A stretch of 40,030 nucleotides of DNA from VMCP01 sp964492925 (lineage in GTDB: Bacteria; Bacteroidota; Bacteroidia; NS11-12g; UBA955): the NCBI GenBank assembly GCA_964492925.1, contig CAZBMF010000005.1, forward strand, positions 1 to 40,030, in the 5' to 3' direction. This document shows positions 35,508-40,030 of this stretch, one piece after another (within the stretch, counting starts at the first letter, position 1; the number at the start of each line of letters is the position of its first letter). Under the pieces are notes generated by a model. That model made no database searches. It had not been told where the DNA came from and saw only the letters and a program-made list of their open reading frames with translations. The position numbers were made by a program, and so were the translations under genes.

Positions 35508-37425
35508 AATCCAATAAACTTAGGTAAAAGCCAAGGGAGCAAGTTCTAAAATAAAACTGTAATTCTTTGGCCGATAATTGATCAAACCTTTTCAAAATTG
35601 ATTCTCTGTAATCTTTTTGTATATATGGATTTAAACCTCCATACATAAATGCTTCTTGCCATTTTTTTCCATGTTTCTGAGTAAGCAATGCCTCGGGTAC
35701 AGAAAATCCCTTTTTATCGGTTCTTTGGTAAATTTCTTGAGGTAAAAAATCCTTAAATGCATCCCTTAAAAGTCCTTTTGGCATTCCATTTTGCATCAAT
35801 TCGTGAAGTTGATATTTTCCCAAATATTTTTGAGGGATGTTGATATCGTCGGCAAATGGATTTCGACTCTCCAATTGAAACGACATGCCATTTCGGTCTT
35901 CCCAGGCCAACATTTGATATAATTTACCGTAGAACTTTGGATCTAAAGCTTTTCCATAATAATCGCCCATCATCATTTCCTGCACAGAATCTACGGGAGG
36001 ATGCAATTCTATCAATTCTTCTTCTAAAACACCATCTTTGAAGATTTTACTCCAAACATTATGTTCAATTTTCAATTTTTGCTCCGTTGAGAGTAAATTC
36101 CGCAGTCTTCTTTTAGAAAAAAACTTTAAGGCTTCGCCGTAAGAAATGGGCCAATTTTTACGGGATTTCGATAAAAATTTTCTTTCAGACCACAATGTCT
36201 CAATGAAATAATCGGGGTATCCGCCAAAAATCTCATCGGCACCTTGGCCATTAAATATTACGGTAATGCCGGCATTTTGAACTCTTTCGCACAAAGCAAA
36301 ATGGGCCAAATTGTTCCAAGCAACGGCTGGACGGTTGGTAAACTGCACATGCTTTGGCAATAATTCATCGGTAAAATCTTCCACCATGATTCTGTGCCAA
36401 TTACCCTTATTTTTATTCACCACCAATTTTTGCCAGCTGCTTTCATCCCCCAACAATTGATTTGACCCTACTGAAAAATAATCCAATTTGGCATCATCCC
36501 CCATCAAATGTTTTGCAAGTCCAACAATAATGGCACTGTCAATTCCTCCACTCACAGCAAATCCCAATTTCACATCGGAGCGAAGTCTTTTTGTCATGGA
36601 CGACATGAGCATTTCCCTTAGATCCACATGGTTGGTAAACGGTTCCATTTTTTGAGGATTGAACCATTTGAATGTTTTGAATTGCCTGCTTTCTGGATAC
36701 CATTTGATCATTTCTCCGGGGGTCAAGGTCTGAATACCTTTGAACCAAGGTCGAGCCTCTGACATTCCATTTTTCAAATGATAGTATACTGCTGTTGGAT
36801 TAATTTTGTGCTCATTAATCAATAAACGCAGAGGCAGTTCCTCGCTCGCAAAAGCAAAGCAATCATTTTTTAACGTATAATATAAAGGTTTAACCCCTGT
36901 TCTATCGCGCACTACCGTGTAGGTATTATCTACGGCATCATACACGCAAAACGCAAAGAAACCGTCTAACAAGTTGAGACATTTTTCTTGTTTCAAGGCC
37001 CATAAATTGACCAAAACCTCCGAATCTGTTCCACTTGCATTGGGCAAATTGAAATTGCGTTGCAACTCCGAAAAATTGAAAATCTCCCCATTAAATGTGA
37101 GCCAAAATCGCCCAGATTGATCGCAAATGGGTTGATGACCTAGTGGACCAATTCCAATAATTGAAAGCCTTCTATGTAGCAAAAGTCCGTTCACCATTTC
37201 CGATGATTGTTCTACCAACAACCCAACGGGCATGTGTTGAATATCTGGAAGTGGAATATATTTATTGGCAACAGGTTGCGGCGGTTGTTCATTGCGATAA
37301 ATCAACAAAAAGCCTTCATCATCTGGGCCGCGATGTTCCAGTGTTTTGCTAAAAATTTGCGCCCATTTCAACCAATAATCTTTTGATTGAATCAGCGACG
37401 ATGAAATTCCAGCTATACCACACAT
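35497..37425 (-). CDS. asnB: Asparagine synthetase (glutamine-hydrolysing)
   Basis: The protein is 642 residues. Cys2 of MCGIAGI is the glutaminase nucleophile. RLSIIGIGPLGHQPI and TFNGEIFN complete the amidotransferase domain (about 2-200). The synthetase domain has the ATP pyrophosphatase loop FAVSGGIDSAIIVG, then FNGQGADEIFGGYPDYF and ESRNPFADDINIP. Genes of this type in polysaccharide clusters often transfer amide groups to sugars rather than make free asparagine. The cluster position between a glycosyltransferase and a flippase fits that, but it is inference. It begins 2 nt after the glycosyltransferase stop. Confidence 0.93.
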   Translation of the reverse strand: MCGIAGISSSLIQSKDYWLKWAQIFSKTLEHRGPDDEGFLLIYRNEQPPQPVANKYIPLPDIQHMPVGLLVEQSSEMVNGLLLHRRLSIIGIGPLGHQPICDQSGRFWLTFNGEIFNFSELQRNFNLPNASGTDSEVLVNLWALKQEKCLNLLDGFFAFCVYDAVDNTYTVVRDRTGVKPLYYTLKNDCFAFASEELPLRLLINEHKINPTAVYYHLKNGMSEARPWFKGIQTLTPGEMIKWYPESRQFKTFKWFNPQKMEPFTNHVDLREMLMSSMTKRLRSDVKLGFAVSGGIDSAIIVGLAKHLMGDDAKLDYFSVGSNQLLGDESSWQKLVVNKNKGNWHRIMVEDFTDELLPKHVQFTNRPAVAWNNLAHFALCERVQNAGITVIFNGQGADEIFGGYPDYFIETLWSERKFLSKSRKNWPISYGEALKFFSKRRLRNLLSTEQKLKIEHNVWSKIFKDGVLEEELIELHPPVDSVQEMMMGDYYGKALDPKFYGKLYQMLAWEDRNGMSFQLESRNPFADDINIPQKYLGKYQLHELMQNGMPKGLLRDAFKDFLPQEIYQRTDKKGFSVPEALLTQKHGKKWQEAFMYGGLNPYIQKDYRESILKRFDQLSAKELQFYFRTCSLGFYLSLLDYER

Positions 37426-37427
37426 AA

Positions 37428-38651
37428 TTACAAACTTAAATACAATTGATTCAACCTATAGGAAATAGTTTCAGCAGCATAGATTTTAACTGCATTTTCC
37501 TGGATATTTGAAAACGATTGATGAACAAGTTTCTGATGCATGGTTTGTAATGCAAGATATAACGAATCTAGGTTCTTTTTGTTGTAAATATCCTTAGAAT
37601 CAGGTGTTGAAAATTCAAATAGCACTCCGTTTTCTGGGTTAATCATATCTGAAATCCCCCCAACATTGCTGCTCACAACAGGTACCCCAGCACATAAAGC
37701 TTCGGCAATTACGCATGGTGCATTTTCTGACGATGATGCCATGACCAAACAATCGCATTTGTCTAACAAAGTTTTTATTTCTGAGGGATATTTTTTTCCA
37801 TGGAATTTCCAAAACGTGTCCAACAAGCCCGCTTCAGTGCTCAAATGAACAAATCTCTGTTCAAAAAACTTATTTAATTGGGTATCAAATCCTACAAAAT
37901 CAATGGTCACTTTGATTTGTTGTTTCAATAAAATTGCGGCTTGAATGATGAGTTCCACATTTTTACGGGGTTCTCCGTTTGAAACATGCAACAATTTAAA
38001 CGTTTCAGCTCTTGGTTGGATTTCCCTGGCTTTATTATAAAAGATACCATCAACCACATTATGAAATTCAATCATGGGTTTACCACTTTTAAAGATTTTT
38101 TCCATCTCGGTGTGCAAAGGTTTGCTTACTTGTGCTGCTACATCAGCGTTTTTCCAAACTGTTCTCATCTGAAATTGAAAAAACCAATTTCGGGCAAGAA
38201 AATGATCAGGAACTGGTGTGTTGTAAATGGCCCAGTGTTCGGTAAGAACCAATGGTTTCCGTAACTTTTTCTTCAACCAAACGGCAATAAGTCCACATTT
38301 ATCTGGAGCATGAACATGAATGGCGTTAACCGGTTCAATATTTTTAATGGATTTGAGAATAAAAAACCAAAATTTCAAGTAATAAATGAACAAATTCAGA
38401 GGCTTTAGCACTTTTTGTTGAAATTGAGGGATGCTAATAAAATGGAAAACGTAGGGACAATTTTGTGCAACGCTTTGACTCAAAGGCTGATTGGGTTGTT
38501 TTCCAAACGGGTGTAATGCCGCATGAAACAAATGAATTTTTACATCTTGGGAACACGCAATTGCATGACGCTCAATGAAATTACCAGCATACGGATTATT
38601 TTTAGTTGGAAACCAACCGGCAATCCATAAAACCGATAATTTTTGCTGCAT
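37428..38651 (-). CDS. Glycosyltransferase family 4-like (copy A)
   Basis: The protein is 407 residues with a GT-B fold. The N-terminal Rossmann domain begins QQKLSVLWIAGWFPTKNNP and has NAIHVHAPDKCGLIAVWL and LTEHWAIYNTP. The C-terminal domain has FKLLHVSNGEPRKNVELIIQA, the ASSSENAPCVIAEALCAGVP donor-site motif (E-x7-E type) and VVSSNVGGISDMINPENGVLF. It transfers a nucleotide-sugar-derived residue to a lipid-linked acceptor. The substrate is unknown. It is first gene of a three-gene cluster with asnB and flippase. A TTG-20-TACTTTTG promoter abuts the start. Confidence 0.9.
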   Translation of the reverse strand: MQQKLSVLWIAGWFPTKNNPYAGNFIERHAIACSQDVKIHLFHAALHPFGKQPNQPLSQSVAQNCPYVFHFISIPQFQQKVLKPLNLFIYYLKFWFFILKSIKNIEPVNAIHVHAPDKCGLIAVWLKKKLRKPLVLTEHWAIYNTPVPDHFLARNWFFQFQMRTVWKNADVAAQVSKPLHTEMEKIFKSGKPMIEFHNVVDGIFYNKAREIQPRAETFKLLHVSNGEPRKNVELIIQAAILLKQQIKVTIDFVGFDTQLNKFFEQRFVHLSTEAGLLDTFWKFHGKKYPSEIKTLLDKCDCLVMASSSENAPCVIAEALCAGVPVVSSNVGGISDMINPENGVLFEFSTPDSKDIYNKKNLDSLYLALQTMHQKLVHQSFSNIQENAVKIYAAETISYRLNQLYLSL

Positions 38652-38655
38652 GAGA

Positions 38656-38686
38656 CAAAAGTAATGCCGTTAGAAAGGCGATGCAA
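38656..38686 (-). promoter_or_regulatory. Promoter of glycosyltransferase copy A
   Basis: On the minus strand TTG (38686-38684), 20 nt, then TACTTTTG (38663-38656), which ends 4 nt before the ATG at 38651. Both elements match consensus and are conserved in copy B at 38922-38952. A near-leaderless mRNA is predicted. Confidence 0.65.
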
Positions 38687-38717
38687 AAAAGTTTTGCAAT
38701 ATTTCCGAATTTTTAAG

Positions 38718-38748
38718 TTGATTCTTGAAAAAAATAATTCTATCTTTG
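38718..38748 (+). promoter_or_regulatory. tRNA-type promoter copy A, leading into the assembly gap
   Basis: TTG (38718-38720), 20 nt, TATCTTTG (38741-38748). It is almost identical in sequence and spacing to the tRNA-His promoter at 38983-39013. Nothing is annotated downstream of it, because the N run begins at 38763. Confidence 0.65.
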
Positions 38749-38762
38749 CAGTCCTTTAGAAG

Positions 38763-38772
38763 NNNNNNNNNN
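38763..38772. other. Assembly gap (10 N) in a duplicated region
   Basis: A run of ten N. By alignment with copy B it starts one base after the position of the mature tRNA 5' end. It ends inside codon space of glycosyltransferase copy B, so its true length is probably about 1 kb or more. Confidence 0.95.
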
Positions 38773-38916
38773 GAGATGCGTTGCTACATGAAGTATGTGA
38801 ATATCAATATCATTTGAACACGCTGCCGCATGTCGCTCAATAAAATTGCCAGCAAAGGGATTGACATTGGTCGGAAACCAACCAACGATCCAGAGGGCCG
38901 ACAATTTTTGCTGCAT
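38773..38916 (-). CDS. Glycosyltransferase copy B, N-terminal fragment cut by gap
   Basis: There are 48 codons from the ATG at 38916 down to the N run, with the start KLSALWIVGWFPTNVNPFAG. It matches the first 48 residues of copy A with roughly 70% identity by eye (shared GNFIERHA, WFPT, HILH/HLFH). The frame is intact up to the gap, so this is likely a real gene whose 3' part is hidden, not a pseudogene. An in-frame upstream extension to 38952 is not conserved in copy A. Confidence 0.75.
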
Positions 38917-38921
38917 GGAAA

Positions 38922-38952
38922 CAAAAGTAATGCAGTAAATATGGTGGTGCAA
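38922..38952 (-). promoter_or_regulatory. Promoter of glycosyltransferase copy B
   Basis: On the minus strand TTG (38952-38950), 20 nt, TACTTTTG (38929-38922), 5 nt before the ATG at 38916. It has the same spacing and -7 sequence as copy A, although the spacer sequence has diverged. Confidence 0.65.
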
Positions 38953-38982
38953 AAAAGATTTCCAAAATTCATCATTTTTCAG

Positions 38983-39013
38983 TTGATTCTTGAAAAAATT
39001 AATTCTATATTTG
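38983..39013 (+). promoter_or_regulatory. Promoter of tRNA-His
   Basis: TTG (38983-38985), 20 nt, TATATTTG (39006-39013). The -7 element ends 13 nt before the G-1 of the tRNA. This matches the Bacteroidota consensus fully. Confidence 0.75.
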
Positions 39014-39026
39014 CAGCACTTTAGAT

Positions 39027-39101
39027 GGCGGTCGTAGCTCAGTAGGTTAGAGCGCTAGTTTGTGGCACTGGAGGTCGCCGGTTCGAGACCGGTCGGTCGC
39101 C
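39027..39101 (+). tRNA. tRNA-His (GTG anticodon)
   Basis: Full cloverleaf. The acceptor stem GCGGTCG/CGGTCGC is seven pairs, including two G-U pairs. U8-A9 and the D-arm GCTC/GAGC follow. The anticodon stem CTAGT/ACTGG has loop TTGTGGC, giving anticodon GTG. The T-arm is GCCGG-TTCGAGA-CCGGT. The extra G at -1 (39027) opposite C73 (39101) is the known identity mark of bacterial tRNA-His. CCA is not encoded, as the next bases are C-T-A. Confidence 0.93.
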
Positions 39102-39108
39102 CTAAAAT

Positions 39109-39137
39109 AAAAAAAGAGGCTTTTAGCCTCTTTTTTT
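39109..39137 (+). terminator. Terminator after tRNA-His
   Basis: A perfect 13-bp inverted repeat AAAAAAAGAGGCT/AGCCTCTTTTTTT with a 3-nt loop ends in a run of seven T, 8 nt after the tRNA. Confidence 0.92.
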
Positions 39138-39147
39138 ATGGTTAAAT

Positions 39148-39185
39148 GGATTAGAGGGATTAGAAAGGATTAGAGGGATTAGAAT
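39148..39185. repeat. Two tandem copies of a 19-bp repeat
   Basis: GGATTAGAGGGATTAGAAA is followed directly by the same sequence with one change at the last base. Each unit itself contains two GGATTAGA motifs, so it is a short nested tandem repeat between the tRNA terminator and the next gene. No function is evident. Confidence 0.8.
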
Positions 39186-39249
39186 AAACTTAAAACTTCA
39201 AATTAAACGCTTAACACTAAACTTTAAATTTTATTGATTATAATTGTAA

Positions 39250-40030
39250 ATGAACAAATCAATATTCACATTAATATTTACTCTATTTACTGGAATATTT
39301 GGCGTTAAAGCTCAGTTAGCGCTTGATACAATCAAGCAAATTGATAAACAAAAAATAGCTTGTTCTGTAAAAGAAATCTCTACAGATGTAATCACCTATG
39401 AAATATTAAATTCAGAAAACAAAACCAATATCACCATACCCATAGAACAAATTGAGTCAATCAAATGGGCCAACGGTAAAATCACTTTTATCAATTCAAC
39501 CGAAGGAGATATCACAAATAATCTGTCAATGCAACTCGCAAATTTAGATAGTGTATTTTACAAAACCGGTGAGACTTACAACAACAAGTACAATCCTAAC
39601 CAATATTCTACTGGATTGATATTTTACTCCTCTTTATTATTTTCAGGGGCTGCCACAATGACCCCTTGTTTGATTGCTTATTTTACAAAGCCAAATCCAA
39701 CATATTATCATGGTCCAAATGAACTTGTCAAAAAGAACAAATCATTTCAGGCAGGATATAAAGATGCAGCAGCGAAGGTTAAAAAATCAACCATTGCATA
39801 CAGCTGGGGTACTGGCGCTATTATGAATTTCAATAATGGCAAATACTATCAAAACCCATACCGTAAACGTCTGTATGGACAAGATTTGGCATTGCTTCCA
39901 TTTAAAATGCGCGAACAACAACAAGACATCACCATCCCTGTCTTTGGTATGGTTAAAGAACAAGGCGGGTTTGCAGGCATCATCACAGCTATGAGTGACC
40001 CTACCGGACCGCCATCAACACCACCATCAC
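39250..40030 (+). CDS. Secreted protein, partial at right window edge
   Basis: From the ATG at 39250 there are 260 open codons with no stop before the edge. Signal peptide: NKSIFTLIFTLFTGIFGVKAQ. Residues about 22-110 look like a small beta-rich domain that reads a sequence on translation (KIACSVKEISTDVITYEI, IPIEQIESIKWANGKITFI), seen in many Bacteroidota secreted proteins. A hydrophobic segment near 120-140 and a GYKDAAAKVKKS motif near 170 follow. From about residue 190 the sequence changes character (NGKYYQNPYRKRLYGQDLAL, IPVFGMVKEQGGFAGIITAM) and no longer fits the first part. I cannot name a function. Confidence 0.7.
   Translation, partial: MNKSIFTLIFTLFTGIFGVKAQLALDTIKQIDKQKIACSVKEISTDVITYEILNSENKTNITIPIEQIESIKWANGKITFINSTEGDITNNLSMQLANLDSVFYKTGETYNNKYNPNQYSTGLIFYSSLLFSGAATMTPCLIAYFTKPNPTYYHGPNELVKKNKSFQAGYKDAAAKVKKSTIAYSWGTGAIMNFNNGKYYQNPYRKRLYGQDLALLPFKMREQQQDITIPVFGMVKEQGGFAGIITAMSDPTGPPSTPPS

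Noticed and set aside
38773..38916. Glycosyltransferase copy B as a pseudogene
   Set aside because: The 48 visible codons are open and conserved; the truncation coincides with the N run and is an assembly effect.
38698..39103. CRISPR-like or mobile-element origin of the repeated segment near the tRNA
   Set aside because: Only two copies, diverged, and built of promoter and gene parts. No short regular repeats, terminal inverted repeats or transposase.

Overview
The window reads as a chromosomal stretch of a Bacteroidota (Bacteroidetes) bacterium with AT-rich DNA. Three lines of evidence support this: C-terminal sorting domains of the type IX secretion system (T9SS) on three large secreted proteins; Bacteroidota-type promoters (TTG, 20 nt, TAnnTTTG); and lineage-typical families (DUF4271, DUF5522, a CarboxypepD_reg-TonB receptor, SecA with extra insertions, a three-gene pntAA-pntAB-pntB transhydrogenase, a free-standing MetH homocysteine module). 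The genus cannot be named from the sequence. Two 10-N runs (23975-23984 and 38763-38772) show that this is a draft scaffold. Both window edges cut genes.

Layout. 1-904: DUF4271 membrane protein (-, runs off the left edge), divergent from hemW (1003-2124, +). 2236-4422: cysteine-rich, seven-module T9SS protein, closed by a strong terminator. 4520-5389: tandem UspA protein. 5462-7885: TonB-dependent receptor (-), sharing a bidirectional terminator with uspA. 8070-14976: plus-strand housekeeping run secA, DUF5522 protein, purH, pyrD, secreted DNA/RNA endonuclease. 14973-15563: small secreted protein (-), divergent from a DUF255/YyaL-type thioredoxin-fold protein (15587-17632, +). 17721-20027: T9SS protein (-). 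20101-22924: pntAA-pntAB-pntB (-) with a recognisable promoter. 23028-24348: T9SS protein (-) interrupted by the first N run. 24423-26123: recJ (+), convergent with a GT-C-like membrane protein (26125-27609, -). 27677-28780: leucine dehydrogenase (-). 28851-30838: MetH homocysteine module, coupled by ATGA to an unknown membrane-anchored protein (-). 30962-31270: small secreted CCKSK-repeat protein. 31396-32001: secreted coiled-coil protein. 32204-34135: glutamate dehydrogenase plus phosphatidylserine decarboxylase (-). 34236-38651: polysaccharide cluster of glycosyltransferase, asparagine synthetase and flippase (-). 38773-39137: start of a second, diverged glycosyltransferase copy, then tRNA-His and its terminator. 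39250 to the right edge: a secreted protein (+), cut by the window.

Most of the content is ordinary core metabolism: protein export, purine and pyrimidine synthesis, NADPH balance, amino-acid dehydrogenases, lipid synthesis and surface polysaccharide. I found no CRISPR array, prophage, transposase or obvious defence island. I do not see a convincing complete novel system. The most informative unusual signals are: (i) a diverged tandem duplication of a glycosyltransferase gene, divergent promoters and an RNA gene, in which the second N run starts exactly where the mature tRNA would begin; (ii) several genes whose -7 promoter element lies only 4-7 nt from the start codon, suggesting leaderless mRNAs; (iii) a seven-module cysteine-rich T9SS protein; (iv) a small secreted CCKSK-repeat protein with a perfect promoter; and (v) a right-edge gene whose two halves look like different protein families.
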